From: Acetobacterium bakii
Lineage (GTDB): Bacteria; Bacillota; Clostridia; Eubacteriales; Eubacteriaceae
DNA length: 64,000 nt
Assembly: GCF_001263355.1 (NCBI RefSeq)
Contig: NZ_LGYO01000027.1
Span: forward strand, 21,132 to 85,131
Direction of reading: 5' to 3'
The translations under genes and the position numbers were made by a program. Shown one piece after another: positions 8,492-17,790 of the stretch. Under the pieces are notes generated by a model. It made no database searches and had not been told where the DNA came from. It saw only the letters and a program-made list of their open reading frames with translations. Position 1 is the first letter of the stretch. Each line of letters starts with the position of its first letter.

Positions 8492-11400
8492 TTGTTTTTA
8501 AAAAAATTACATATAACCGGATTTAAGTCTTTTGCAGACCCTGTCAGCCTCGAATTCTCCAAGGGTATTTCAGCCATTGTGGGGCCCAACGGCAGCGGCA
8601 AAAGCAATATTACCGATGCCATTAAATGGGTGCTGGGTGAACAAAGTATTAAGTCCCTGCGGGGAAAAAAAATGGAAGATGTTATTTTTTCGGGAACCGA
8701 TAAAAAATCACCCACCGGTTATGCCGAAGTGGTGCTGGTGATGGACAATGGGGATGGATCACTGGTGGATTATCCCCAGGAGGTCTCGATCTCAAGAAAA
8801 CTCTATCGTTCCGGGGACAGTGATTACGCCATTAATAAAAAAAGCTGCAAGCTTAAGGATGTACACAGTATTTTTATGGATACCGGCCTTGGGAAAAACG
8901 GCTATTCCCTGATTAGTCAGGGTGGAATAGAAAATATCATTGCCAGCTCACCCGGCGAACTGCGAAGTATTTTTGAGGAAGCCGTGGGGATCGTATCTTA
9001 TAAAACAAAAAAAAATGAAGCCGAAAAAAAGCTTGAGCAAACCCAGAATCATTTAGACCGTTTACGGGATATTATGGTGGAAATAGAAAAGCAGTTAGGA
9101 CCACTGAAAAATCAGTCCCGGAAGGCTAAAACCTGGTTGACGCTCCATGAGGAGCTGAAAACTGTGGATTTAGTCGTTTTTTATGAAAAAATGACCACTG
9201 CCCTAAAGACCATGACCCAGCTTCGGGAAGACTTCACTTGTCAATGCGGGCTTTGTGAATCCGATGAAAAAAACATTGAAGTAAAGGATGCCTTGTATCA
9301 GAAGCTGACCATTCACAACCGGGAATTGGAATTTTTGGCGGATATGGCCAAGAACAAACTGACTGCACAGCGATCAGAATTGGAACAGGCCCAGCAAAAT
9401 GATATTCGGAACAAAAGCCGGATTGAAGCCAATAACATTACCGCGGAACGTCTGGGCAAAGAAATGGCCGATGTTGACGGGGAAATCACCGAAAATAATA
9501 AAAAAATTACTGATCTGCAGGAAACAGCGGGACAGAAAACAGAACTCCTGAAAATTCATCGTTCAAAACAAGAAAAGCTGGAAATAACCTTAAATGAACT
9601 GCTGCGGGAAGAACAGACAGAGAAAGAACGGGAAAAAATCCATCAGGAGTCTGTTGCTTCCAACCAGGTTAAACGCCAAAGTCTGGAAGAAAAACTGCTT
9701 GAATGCAGGGTGGGAATCCAGGAAACAAAAACCGAAGCTGACTTTGTCAATCAGCGCCTGGCGGTACTGGCACAGGAGCAAACCCTGATTAATGAGAGCT
9801 TAAAAGAACTGGCGCTAAAAACCAGGGCCTTCAGTGATGAAAAAGCAGCGTTTGAAACTCGGCATCAAAAACTGCTTGAAACATTCAACCGGGCCAAACT
9901 CACCCAAGAAAATCTTTCCAGCGAGCAGCACACCCTTTCAAACAATCGTAAGGTCAACGCCTCAAAAAAAGATTATCTTGAAAATGTCCAAAGAAACTAC
10001 CAGGATTATTTCCCGGCCATTCGTAAATTGATGACCTCAGAAAAAATTCTTGGGGATGTGATCCATGTAGTTTACGGACCGGTTGGGGAACTGATCTCCA
10101 TGGACAGTCGTTTTACCCAGGCCATTGATATTGCTCTGGGTGGAAAAAGCCAGAACATTGTAGTGAAAAATGTTAGAACCGCCAGTGCTTGCATTAACCT
10201 TTTAAAAACCCAGCGTCTTGGTCGGGCCACCTTTTTGCCTCTGGATAATCTCCGGTATTCACTCATTGATGCCAAAACCCGCGAATTGCTAAAAGGGCTT
10301 TCCGGATTTGAAGGCATTGCCAGCGAGCTGGTAAAAACCACTGCCGCTTATGAAAAGGCCATTGACAGTTTACTGGGCCGAACCATTGTTGCCAGGGATT
10401 TTTCCGCTGGAAAAGAAATCCAAAGAAGTCTTCAGGGGAAATTCACGATTGTGACCCTGGAAGGCGAAATTTTTTATCCCGGTGGAGCCATTGTCGGAGG
10501 ACAGAATAAAGACAGCCGGCAATCACCCTTGTTTAAAAAAGCGGAAATTGAAAAGCTCGGCAAAGAAATGGCACACCAGGAAGAACTCTTATTAAAGCTC
10601 CATGAAAAGGAACAGACTGGAATCCAGGCACTGTTACAGTATAAAAATGAGCTAAAAGAAATTGAAGCTAATTATAACCTTTGCAAACAAAAAATATGGG
10701 AAAACAATAAAGAACTTGACGATTTAAACCAGAAAAAAGAAACCAATCAGCAGCTGTCTCAGGAGCTCAAAGAAAAGGAAACTGGCTTAACCCATCGGCT
10801 GCATGAACTTTCAGAAGCCCTGATTCTTGCCGAAAATTCACATAATAAGGTGAAGCAGCAGCCCCAAAAGGATCAGGCGCCAGGGGACGCGGTGGATGAT
10901 ATCCGTCATCAATTGGATAATCTAAGACCGGAAATATCCCAGGGACAGATGGAAGTCACCCGGCTAAATGGAGAAATCAATGGCTATGAACAGCAGTGCT
11001 CAATAATAAGAGAGCAGCTTAACCGCCAATTGGAACGAAAATCCCAATTGGAAAAGGAAATCTCCCAATATAATAGCGAATCTTTTGAGCTGACCCAGAG
11101 CCAGAAAGTTCTGGAAATCGAAATTTTAAGGTTAACGGCTGAATTGGCGTCCCACTTGGAAAAAAACCGAACCAATATGGATCAGCAAAAAGAAAATACC
11201 ACAGTCTTGGAAGCACTCCGAGAAGAAATCAAAACCATTAACCATGATTTAATCATCCATAATGATGCAAAAAACAAGCTGGAAACCAAAATAAGCGGTC
11301 TTCAAATCAACATGGATCATTGGGAAGAAGGCATTTATGCCAGCTATGAAATGAATTACATTATGGTACAGGATGTTTACAAAGAATTGATGGCGAAACA

Positions 11401-12067
11401 GGATGCTGAAGAACTGGATTTATCCGAAGAACGCCAACGGGAGCTCAAGGGGAAAATTGCGGGGCTGGGAAATGTGAATCTCAGTGCCATCGACGATTAT
11501 GAAGAAATTGTTGAGCGGCACGGGTTTATGAAGGAACAACTGGAGGATTTGGATTCGGGTAAGCGGGAACTGCTGGACATTATCAATTCCTTATACGACG
11601 CTATGACGGATCAGTTTAAGGAAAAATTTATTATCCTTCAGGAAAAATTCACCCGAATATTTGGCATTCTTTTTGAAGGCGGTCGGGCTTATTTGGAATT
11701 CACCGATCCCACCGGGATTTTAGAAGGCGGCATTGAGCTGGTAGCCCAACCGCCGGGAAAACGGCTCCGCCATATTTCATTGCTTTCCGGCGGCGAAAAA
11801 TCCATGGTGGCCATTGCCCTGCTTTTTTCTTTTTTAGAAATCAATCCCTCACCCTTTTGCGTCATCGATGAAATTGATGCGGCGTTGGATGATCACAACA
11901 TTTTTCGCTACATCAGTTATTTGAAGAAAATCGCCGAAAACAACCAATTCATCACCATTACCCACCGGCTCAAAACCCTGGAGGTCTGCGACAATCTCTA
12001 CGGCGTATCGATGTCCGGGGACGGTGTTTCGCAACTGGTATCAGTCCGAATATCCGATTATGTCTAA
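8492..12067 (+). CDS. smc: Chromosome partition protein SMC
   Basis: The ATPase core of the SMC-ScpAB condensin complex. 1191 residues: Walker A VGPNGSGKSNI at about 32-42, a first coiled coil to about 500, a hinge at about 505-670 (GPVGELISMDSRFTQAIDIAL, with Gly-rich turns such as GGAIVGG at its end), a second coiled coil to about 1010, then the ABC signature LSGGEKSMVAIALL and Walker B PFCVIDEIDAALDDHN. The start is TTG 8492 after GAGGTGAGG. ScpA and ScpB are not in this window. The gene is full length with no sign of a frameshift. Confidence 0.97.
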   Translation: MFLKKLHITGFKSFADPVSLEFSKGISAIVGPNGSGKSNITDAIKWVLGEQSIKSLRGKKMEDVIFSGTDKKSPTGYAEVVLVMDNGDGSLVDYPQEVSISRKLYRSGDSDYAINKKSCKLKDVHSIFMDTGLGKNGYSLISQGGIENIIASSPGELRSIFEEAVGIVSYKTKKNEAEKKLEQTQNHLDRLRDIMVEIEKQLGPLKNQSRKAKTWLTLHEELKTVDLVVFYEKMTTALKTMTQLREDFTCQCGLCESDEKNIEVKDALYQKLTIHNRELEFLADMAKNKLTAQRSELEQAQQNDIRNKSRIEANNITAERLGKEMADVDGEITENNKKITDLQETAGQKTELLKIHRSKQEKLEITLNELLREEQTEKEREKIHQESVASNQVKRQSLEEKLLECRVGIQETKTEADFVNQRLAVLAQEQTLINESLKELALKTRAFSDEKAAFETRHQKLLETFNRAKLTQENLSSEQHTLSNNRKVNASKKDYLENVQRNYQDYFPAIRKLMTSEKILGDVIHVVYGPVGELISMDSRFTQAIDIALGGKSQNIVVKNVRTASACINLLKTQRLGRATFLPLDNLRYSLIDAKTRELLKGLSGFEGIASELVKTTAAYEKAIDSLLGRTIVARDFSAGKEIQRSLQGKFTIVTLEGEIFYPGGAIVGGQNKDSRQSPLFKKAEIEKLGKEMAHQEELLLKLHEKEQTGIQALLQYKNELKEIEANYNLCKQKIWENNKELDDLNQKKETNQQLSQELKEKETGLTHRLHELSEALILAENSHNKVKQQPQKDQAPGDAVDDIRHQLDNLRPEISQGQMEVTRLNGEINGYEQQCSIIREQLNRQLERKSQLEKEISQYNSESFELTQSQKVLEIEILRLTAELASHLEKNRTNMDQQKENTTVLEALREEIKTINHDLIIHNDAKNKLETKISGLQINMDHWEEGIYASYEMNYIMVQDVYKELMAKQDAEELDLSEERQRELKGKIAGLGNVNLSAIDDYEEIVERHGFMKEQLEDLDSGKRELLDIINSLYDAMTDQFKEKFIILQEKFTRIFGILFEGGRAYLEFTDPTGILEGGIELVAQPPGKRLRHISLLSGGEKSMVAIALLFSFLEINPSPFCVIDEIDAALDDHNIFRYISYLKKIAENNQFITITHRLKTLEVCDNLYGVSMSGDGVSQLVSVRISDYV

Positions 12068-12076
12068 AGAATACAC

Positions 12077-12210
12077 CACAGCCATTGCGAAAGTGCTGTG
12101 AGCTTCGCTGCCAGTTTACATGAAACAATTTCTCCACTATACGGCGTACAGTCTAACGACTGTTCGCCTATACGTTACGAAATCGTTTATGAAAACTGAC
12201 ATCAAAGCAA
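12077..12210 (-). repeat. Nested-hairpin element NHE-2 (reverse orientation)
   Basis: Read on the minus strand it carries the family core, GGCGAACAGTC + GTTA + GACTGTACG (12145-12168). The G-C pair of the usual AGGC/GCCT stem is replaced by a T-A pair, a compensatory change. The long enclosing arms at about 12102-12133 and 12179-12208 pair over roughly 30 positions with a few mismatches and G-U pairs. A terminal hairpin, CACAGC...GCTGTG, lies at 12077-12100. It is homologous over its full length to NHE-3. It fills most of the smc-ftsY gap. Confidence 0.8.
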
Positions 12211-12255
12211 TTTACTGTTGAGCTTATAAATATACTTATATTAGAGGAGGCAACA

Positions 12256-13158
12256 ATGGAATTAAGTTTATATGAACGTATGCGCAACAAGCTGATTAAA
12301 ACAAAGGATACGTTTAAGGTAAAATTAGAAAATGTCATGTACATGGGGAGCTTTGATGATGATTTTTTTGAAGAGTTGGAAGAAACTCTGATTCTTTCGG
12401 ATCTTGGGGTGGAAACCTCGATGAAGATCACCGAACAGCTCCGCAGCAAGATTAAAGAAACCCGGGCAAAAACCAAAGAAGAAGTTATGGCTTATTTAAA
12501 AGAAATTATCGCCGATATGGTTCGGATTGAACAAAAACCATGGACCACACCGATGATTATACTGATGGTAGGGGTTAACGGTGTTGGAAAAACTACCACT
12601 ATCGCCAAGCTGGCCAGTCGCTACAAAGCCGAAGGAAAAAAAGTCATGGTTGCTGCCGCAGATACCTTTCGGGCAGCGGCCACCGAGCAGCTTGAGGAGT
12701 GGTCCAAACGGGTGGGCGTGGATATTATTAAAAGCACTAAAGGTGCGGACCCAAGCTCAGTGGTATTTGATGCCATCGGTGCCGCCAGAGCCCGAAAAAC
12801 CGACATATTAATTTGTGATACTGCCGGCCGGCTCCATAATAAGGTCAATCTTATGAAAGAGCTGGAAAAGATCAGCCGCATCGTCAATCGCGAAGGAGAA
12901 GGCTTTACTATCCATAATCTTATGGTTTTAGACGCTACCACCGGACAGAATGCGTTAAACCAGGCCAAGGTCTTTCACGAGTGCGTTGAGATCAGCGGAA
13001 TTGTATTAACGAAACTGGATGGCACCTCTAAAGGGGGGATTGCCATCGCCATTATTGACGAAATGCAAATCCCCATTGAATACGTGGGAATCGGTGAAAA
13101 ACAAGAGGACCTCATTGAATTTGATCCGCTAAAATTTGTTGATCTCCTATTTGAATAA
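12256..13158 (+). CDS. ftsY: Signal recognition particle receptor FtsY
   Basis: SRP receptor GTPase that docks ribosome-SRP complexes to the membrane. 300 residues, essentially the NG domain only. An N helical bundle occupies about 1-80. G1 is GVNGVGKTTTIAKLA at about 99-113; DTFRAAATEQL, DTAGR and TKLDG follow. The long acidic A domain of proteobacterial FtsY is absent, which is normal in Bacillota. The ATG follows GAGGAGGCAACA. It is separated from smc by NHE-2. Confidence 0.96.
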   Translation: MELSLYERMRNKLIKTKDTFKVKLENVMYMGSFDDDFFEELEETLILSDLGVETSMKITEQLRSKIKETRAKTKEEVMAYLKEIIADMVRIEQKPWTTPMIILMVGVNGVGKTTTIAKLASRYKAEGKKVMVAAADTFRAAATEQLEEWSKRVGVDIIKSTKGADPSSVVFDAIGAARARKTDILICDTAGRLHNKVNLMKELEKISRIVNREGEGFTIHNLMVLDATTGQNALNQAKVFHECVEISGIVLTKLDGTSKGGIAIAIIDEMQIPIEYVGIGEKQEDLIEFDPLKFVDLLFE

Positions 13159-13162
13159 AAGC

Positions 13163-13191
13163 TTGACATTTTGCCCCCCAGGACTTACAAT
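13163..13191 (+). promoter_or_regulatory. SigA-type promoter for ylxM-ffh
   Basis: TTGACA at 13163-13168, a 17-base spacer, TACAAT at 13186-13191, directly after the ftsY stop. It should start the ylxM-ffh transcript near 13198. Confidence 0.8.
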
Positions 13192-13236
13192 AATAAAGTC
13201 GTCAAGTAAAATTCCTTTACGACATTGAAGGTGTTT

Positions 13237-13593
13237 ATGGAAAAAAAAATTGGCGAACAATATTTGTTTGATTTCTATGGTGAGCTTCTAACCGAAAAGC
13301 AAAAACAGATCCTGGACTATTATTATAACGACGACTATAGTCTTGCTGAAATTGCCGGAGTTATGAAAGTCACCCGTCAGGGTATCTTTGATGTGATTAA
13401 ACGCTCAAAAGCCATGATGGAAGTTTATGAAGAAAAACTTGGGCTGGTAGAAAAATTTTTAGGATCCCAGAAACTTCTGGAAGAAATCCAAAAGGATTTG
13501 GTTGGTCTGACAGAAGGTACAAAAGACCTGGAGCTGAAATCCGAACTGACCGCAGTGATTGAAAAATTAAAAAAAGTCAGCGAAGAAAACTAG
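13237..13593 (+). CDS. ylxM: YlxM/p13-like helix-turn-helix protein
   Basis: A 118-residue protein of the UPF0122/YlxM family, nearly always encoded just before ffh and associated with the SRP pathway. It has a sigma-70 region 4-like helix-turn-helix (LTEKQKQILDYYYNDDYSLAEIAGVMKVTRQGIFDVIKR, about 20-58) and a Lys/Glu-rich helical tail. ATG 13237 is used, with AAGGTG just upstream. It has its own consensus promoter and is separated from ffh by 10 bases. Confidence 0.9.
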   Translation: MEKKIGEQYLFDFYGELLTEKQKQILDYYYNDDYSLAEIAGVMKVTRQGIFDVIKRSKAMMEVYEEKLGLVEKFLGSQKLLEEIQKDLVGLTEGTKDLELKSELTAVIEKLKKVSEEN

Positions 13594-13603
13594 AGGTGAA
13601 ATT

Positions 13604-14941
13604 ATGATCTTTGAAGGATTAAATGAGAAATTTCAGAATATATTTTCCCAACTCAAACGCAAGGGAAAGCTTAACGAAAAGGACATCCAAGCCGCCAGCC
13701 GGGAAATAAAGCTTGCACTGCTGGAAGCGGATGTTAACTTTAAGGTTGTTAAACAGTTTACAAAAAACATTAGTGAACGAGCCATTGGCCAGGAGGTTAT
13801 GAACAGCCTGACACCAGGACAACAATTCATTAAAATTGTAAATGATGAAATGACTACCCTGCTTGGTGGGGAAATTGAGCGGATGGACTTTATTGACGGC
13901 CGCCGGAATGTCTACATGATGGTCGGGCTTCAAGGTGCTGGTAAAACAACCACTGCCGGTAAGGTTGCCAATCTTTTGCGCAAGGAAAAGAAATTCAAGC
14001 CATTATTGGTTGCTTGTGACGTATACCGTCCGGCGGCGATTAAACAGCTTGAAATCCTGGGTGAAGAATTAAATATTGATGTTTATTCGGAACATGATAT
14101 CAAAGACCCGGTGGGAATTGCCAAACGCGGGTTGAAAAAAGCCGAAGACGGTCACTATGATTTAGTTATTTTTGATACCGCCGGCCGGCTGCAAATTGAT
14201 GAAGCCCTGATGGAAGAATTGGTCAAGATTAAAGAGACCATTTTGCCAACCGAAATTTTATTAACCGTTGATGCCATGACAGGTCAGGAATCTGTTAATG
14301 TGGCGAACGAATTTAATCGCCTCCTGGATATTACCGGGGTGATTTTAACAAAGCTTGATGGGGATACCCGTGGTGGGGCAGCATTGTCCATTACATTTAC
14401 CACCGGGAAATCCATTAAATATATTGGTACCGGCGAAAAACTCGCCGATATTGAACTTTTCTACCCAGACCGTATGGCCTCCCGTATTTTAGGGATGGGT
14501 GATGTGCTTTCCTTCATTGATAAAGCTCAAAGCATGATGGATGAAGAATCATCAAGGAAGCTGGAAGAAAAAATACGAAACCAGGAATTTGATCTCAATG
14601 ATTTTCTGGAACAAATTAAGCAAATTGAGAGCATGGGTTCAATGAACAGCCTGTTGGAAATGATTCCCGGAGCGAGTAAAAAAGCTCTGAAAAATGTGGA
14701 TTTATCCGGAGCTGATACCAAGCGAACCGAAGCAATTATCTTGTCCATGACCGGCGAAGAACGCCATAAGCCTGGGATTATTAATGCCAGCCGCCGTAAG
14801 CGGATCGCTTCAGGGAGTGGCACAAAGGTAGCCGATGTGAATCGTCTTTTAAAAGGGTTTGAACAATCCCGAAAGATGATGAAGCAGATGTCCAATCCAA
14901 ATCTTGCAAAAAAAGGGCGCATGAAGCTACCTTTTATGTAA
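13604..14941 (+). CDS. ffh: Signal recognition particle protein Ffh (SRP54)
   Basis: GTPase and signal-sequence-binding subunit of SRP. 445 residues: N domain about 1-90, G1 GLQGAGKTTTAGKVA at about 106-120, DVYRPAAIKQL, DTAGR, TKLDGDTRGGAALS, then a Met-rich M domain from about 325 (MGSMNSLLEMIPG, SMTGEERHKPGIINASRRKRIASGSG, RKMMKQM) that binds signal peptides and SRP RNA. The ATG follows GAGGTGAAATT. Full length. Confidence 0.97.
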   Translation: MIFEGLNEKFQNIFSQLKRKGKLNEKDIQAASREIKLALLEADVNFKVVKQFTKNISERAIGQEVMNSLTPGQQFIKIVNDEMTTLLGGEIERMDFIDGRRNVYMMVGLQGAGKTTTAGKVANLLRKEKKFKPLLVACDVYRPAAIKQLEILGEELNIDVYSEHDIKDPVGIAKRGLKKAEDGHYDLVIFDTAGRLQIDEALMEELVKIKETILPTEILLTVDAMTGQESVNVANEFNRLLDITGVILTKLDGDTRGGAALSITFTTGKSIKYIGTGEKLADIELFYPDRMASRILGMGDVLSFIDKAQSMMDEESSRKLEEKIRNQEFDLNDFLEQIKQIESMGSMNSLLEMIPGASKKALKNVDLSGADTKRTEAIILSMTGEERHKPGIINASRRKRIASGSGTKVADVNRLLKGFEQSRKMMKQMSNPNLAKKGRMKLPFM

Positions 14942-15001
14942 AATGTTATTTATGACAAATTGTCACTAGATAAAAGAAGTTTAAGAAAGGGGGAAATAAA
15001 C

Positions 15002-15247
15002 ATGGCAGTTAAAATTAGATTAAAAAGAATGGGTAAGAAGAAAAAACCTTTTTATAGAATCGTTGTTGCTGACGCACGTGCTCCAAGAGATGGCAAATTC
15101 ATCGAAGAAATTGGGTACTACAATCCTTGTGTTGATCCATCACTTGTAAAAGTTGATGCAGATCGTGCAAAGGTTTGGTTGGCTAATGGAGCAAAACCAA
15201 CAGATACCGTTAAGTATTTGTTAAAAAGAGAAAACGTAATCGAGTAG
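15002..15247 (+). CDS. rpsP: 30S ribosomal protein S16
   Basis: An 81-residue basic protein beginning [20 protein letters not shown], with [22 protein letters not shown] typical of S16. The ATG at 15002 follows AAAGGGGGAAATAAAC; the open frame extends 14 codons upstream but without an SD. It heads the conserved rpsP-khpA-rimM-trmD-rplS series. Confidence 0.97.
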   Translation: MAVKIRLKRMGKKKKPFYRIVVADARAPRDGKFIEEIGYYNPCVDPSLVKVDADRAKVWLANGAKPTDTVKYLLKRENVIE

Positions 15248-15263
15248 TATCAGGAGGTAAGTG

Positions 15264-15494
15264 ATGAAAGAACTTGTAGAAATTATTGCTAAGGCTCTGG
15301 TTGATCATCCCGATGATGTTTCTGTTCAGGAAGTCGAAGGCGATCAATCCATAACTTTGGAATTAAAGGTTGCCAACGATGACATGGGCAAAGTCATTGG
15401 AAAGCAGGGTCGAATCGCAAAGGCAATTCGTACCGTCATAAAAGCCGCTGCCACGAAAGAAGACAAGCGCGTCATGTTGGAAATTATCCAATAG
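15264..15494 (+). CDS. khpA: KH-domain RNA-binding protein KhpA (YlqC)
   Basis: A 76-residue single KH domain with the GxxG loop in [15 protein letters not shown] at about 41-55. In Bacillota KhpA binds RNA with KhpB and affects cell division and translation. ATG 15264 sits after CAGGAGGTAAGTG. It follows rpsP by 16 bases and precedes a strong intrinsic terminator, which is unusual since rimM normally continues the operon. Confidence 0.93.
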   Translation: MKELVEIIAKALVDHPDDVSVQEVEGDQSITLELKVANDDMGKVIGKQGRIAKAIRTVIKAAATKEDKRVMLEIIQ

Positions 15495-15505
15495 TTGATG
15501 CACTG

Positions 15506-15533
15506 GGCTGTGTATACAGCTCTTTTTTTTATT
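15506..15533 (+). terminator. Intrinsic terminator between khpA and rimM
   Basis: GGGCTGT pairs with ACAGCTC (one G-U) around GTAT and is followed by nine T. It ends just before the rimM SD, so it would cut rpsP-khpA mRNA from rimM-trmD unless suppressed. Confidence 0.7.
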
Positions 15534-15551
15534 TATTATTGGGAGAAAATG

Positions 15552-16064
15552 ATGAAAAATGATAGCATGATGATCATCGGTCGGATACTTGGGGTTCATG
15601 GGATAAAAGGGGAAATCAAGGTATTGCCTCTCACCGACGACCCTGAGCGTTTCTTTGATTTAGATACCATTAAGATCTCAAAAGACAAAAGCTGGGTGGA
15701 TTATACCATTAAGGGCCATCGCCTGCATAAGAACAATGTACTTTTATTTCTGGAGGGTGTAATTACCCGAAATGATGCTGAAGCCTTAATGGGCCAGCAC
15801 ATCGCCATTGATCGCGCGCTTGCGGTTGAACTCAATGAAGATGAATTTTTTATTGAGGATCTGCTGGGGCTGCCAGTTTATAATGGGGACAAACTTCTGG
15901 GAAAGCTCACAGATGTAATGCAAACCGGCGGCATTGATGTTTACATCATTACTGGGGGTAAAAAAACCTACTGTGTGCCAGCCCGAAAAATTTATTTTGA
16001 TAACATTGATATGAAAGAACAGCGTATCAATGCCACTATTCCCCAGGAAATATTGGAGCTATGA
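15552..16064 (+). CDS. rimM: Ribosome maturation factor RimM
   Basis: Binds S19 and assists 30S head assembly. The RimM N-terminal beta-barrel (MIIGRILGVHGIKGEIKVLPLTD) is followed by a PRC-barrel domain from about 90 (EDEFFIEDLLGLPVYNGDKLLGKLTDV). I chose ATG 15552, six bases after GGGAG; the adjacent ATG at 15549 is only three bases away. 170 residues. Its stop overlaps the trmD start by four bases (ATGA), implying translational coupling. Confidence 0.94.
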   Translation: MKNDSMMIIGRILGVHGIKGEIKVLPLTDDPERFFDLDTIKISKDKSWVDYTIKGHRLHKNNVLLFLEGVITRNDAEALMGQHIAIDRALAVELNEDEFFIEDLLGLPVYNGDKLLGKLTDVMQTGGIDVYIITGGKKTYCVPARKIYFDNIDMKEQRINATIPQEILEL

Positions 16065-16759
16065 CCTATTATTTTTTAACCCTATTCCCGGAAATATTTC
16101 ACACCTATTTTCAGTCTGGAATGATGGGACGCGGGGTGGAAAATGGGATCATAGAATATAAGGTTATTAATATCCGGGACTTTTCCGGGAATAAACACAA
16201 CAAAGTCGATGACGCCCCATTTGGCGGCGGAGCCGGTATGGTTATGGCGGCACCGCCGATTGTCAATGCCCTTAAAAGCATTGAGAATTACCTAGACTAC
16301 CCGGTTATTTATCTAACCCCCAGTGGCCAGCAGTTCAAACAAAACCACAGTATTGGGCTGGCAGAGGAAAAAGGGATTGTATTTATTTGCGGCCATTACG
16401 AAGGAATTGATCAACGGGTCATTGACCAGTATGTTACCGCAGAGTTTTCAGTGGGGGACTACGTTCTTACCGGAGGTGAGCTTCCAGCCCTGACCATGGC
16501 GGATTGCATCGCCCGGAATATCCCGGATTTTTTAGGGAATAAAGAAAGTCTGGAAGAAGAATCCTTTGAATCAAATCTGCTGGAGTACCCTCATTACACC
16601 AGACCAAGGGAATTTGAAGGCGCAGCGGTTCCAGATGTGCTCTTATCCGGTCACCATAAGGACATTGAAGCCTGGCGTCTGACAAAGGCAAAAGAAAAAA
16701 CAAAAAATAACCGTCCGGATTTGTATGAAAACTATGAAAAAAGCTTGCATAAGAAATAG
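16061..16759 (+). CDS. trmD: tRNA (guanine37-N1)-methyltransferase TrmD
   Basis: SPOUT-class methyltransferase making m1G37 to prevent frameshifting. 232 residues. Features: YYFLTLFPEIFHTYFQSGMM, DDAPFGGGAGMVM, and the knotted SAM site FICGHYEGIDQRVID...SVGDYVLTGGE with the catalytic Asp in DYVLTGGELPA. The C-terminal domain includes HHKDIEAWR. It is translationally coupled to rimM. A promoter for rplS overlaps its last codons. Confidence 0.96.
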   Translation: MTYYFLTLFPEIFHTYFQSGMMGRGVENGIIEYKVINIRDFSGNKHNKVDDAPFGGGAGMVMAAPPIVNALKSIENYLDYPVIYLTPSGQQFKQNHSIGLAEEKGIVFICGHYEGIDQRVIDQYVTAEFSVGDYVLTGGELPALTMADCIARNIPDFLGNKESLEEESFESNLLEYPHYTRPREFEGAAVPDVLLSGHHKDIEAWRLTKAKEKTKNNRPDLYENYEKSLHKK

Positions 16760-16773
16760 AATCAGTGTATAAT
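16745..16773 (+). promoter_or_regulatory. Promoter for rplS inside the end of trmD
   Basis: TTGCAT at 16745-16750, a 17-base spacer and TATAAT at 16768-16773. Predicted start near 16780 gives a leader of about 70 bases to the rplS ATG. That leader contains a second SD-like AAAGGAGA at about 16790 and a short GC-rich segment, possibly an autoregulatory L19 leader. Confidence 0.65.
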
Positions 16774-16851
16774 ACCATGGTATGTTAACAAAGGAGACGG
16801 TCCTCTGCACTTGATGCACGAACGTCAAAATTCAATTTAAAGGAGAAACAA

Positions 16852-17205
16852 ATGGACATAATTAAAAAGATTCAAATGGAAAACATGAAGGCAGAGCTGC
16901 CCAAGTTTTCTGTTGGAGATACTGTAAAAGTACACGTAAAAGTTATTGAAGGAAAACGCGAAAGAATTCAGATTTTTGAAGGCATCGTATTAAAAAGACA
17001 AAATGGCGGTGTAGGAGAAACCTTTACCGTGCGTAAGATTTCCTCAGGCGTTGGCGTTGAAAGAACTTTCCTCGTACATTCACCAAAAATTGAAGATGTT
17101 GTTATCGTAAGACGTGGTAAGGTTCGTCGTGCCAAGTTATTTTATCTTCGCGATCGTATTGGAAAAGCAGCCAAAGTTAAAGAACGAAAAGAAAAAAGAG
17201 CGTAA
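16852..17205 (+). CDS. rplS: 50S ribosomal protein L19
   Basis: 117 residues with the L19 signatures [32 protein letters not shown] and [16 protein letters not shown], and [17 protein letters not shown] near the C-terminus. The protein lies at the 30S-50S interface. The ATG follows AAAGGAGAAACAA. It is followed by a clear terminator. Confidence 0.97.
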   Translation: MDIIKKIQMENMKAELPKFSVGDTVKVHVKVIEGKRERIQIFEGIVLKRQNGGVGETFTVRKISSGVGVERTFLVHSPKIEDVVIVRRGKVRRAKLFYLRDRIGKAAKVKERKEKRA

Positions 17206-17208
17206 TTC

Positions 17209-17232
17209 AGAGGCTGTCAAGCCTCTTTTTTG
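17209..17232 (+). terminator. Intrinsic terminator after rplS
   Basis: Perfect 7-bp stem AGAGGCT/AGCCTCT with a GTCA loop and six T. Confidence 0.85.
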
Positions 17233-17259
17233 GTTATTTTACAGTAAGGAAGTGAAGAG

Positions 17260-17790
17260 ATGAAAAGTGATCGGGAACGCAGCGGCAGCTTGGAACTTAG
17301 AGAATGGTTACAGTCTGCGATTATTGCCGTTATTCTTGCATTTATTATTAAAATGTTTTTGTTTGATTTCGTTATGGTTGATGGCAGCTCCATGGTTCCA
17401 ACCCTTGACAACGGTGATCGATTAATTATTAACAAAATCGGCTATACCATCGGCGAGCCTCAGTATGAGGATATTGTGATTCTCAGCTACAGTAAAAGTG
17501 TTGAATATGTCAAGCGTGTGGTTGCAAAAGGCGGAGATACTGTAGAAATAAAAGATACTGTTTTTTATCTTAATGATCAGCCGGTCGCAGAGGATTATAT
17601 CAGCGCTGTACCCTATGATGATTTTGCAAAAGTAACCGTCCCAGCGGGTACTTATTTTGTAATGGGCGATAACCGCGCTAACAGCTCGGACAGTCGTTAT
17701 GAAAGCCTGGGCTTTGTTGACAAAGATGCCATTGACGGAAAAGTGATTTTTAGAATTTGGCCACTCAATGCCATAGGAACGGTGAATTAA
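17260..17790 (+). CDS. lepB: Signal peptidase I
   Basis: Membrane-bound Ser/Lys protease that removes signal peptides. 176 residues with one N-terminal membrane segment (LQSAIIAVILAFIIKMFLF, about 14-32). The catalytic Ser is in DGSSMVPTL (about 43) and the catalytic Lys in YVKRVVAKGGD (about 84). The C-terminal box is GDNRANSSDSRY. The short one-TM form is typical of Bacillota. Its stop overlaps the rbgA start by one base. Confidence 0.95.
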   Translation: MKSDRERSGSLELREWLQSAIIAVILAFIIKMFLFDFVMVDGSSMVPTLDNGDRLIINKIGYTIGEPQYEDIVILSYSKSVEYVKRVVAKGGDTVEIKDTVFYLNDQPVAEDYISAVPYDDFAKVTVPAGTYFVMGDNRANSSDSRYESLGFVDKDAIDGKVIFRIWPLNAIGTVN

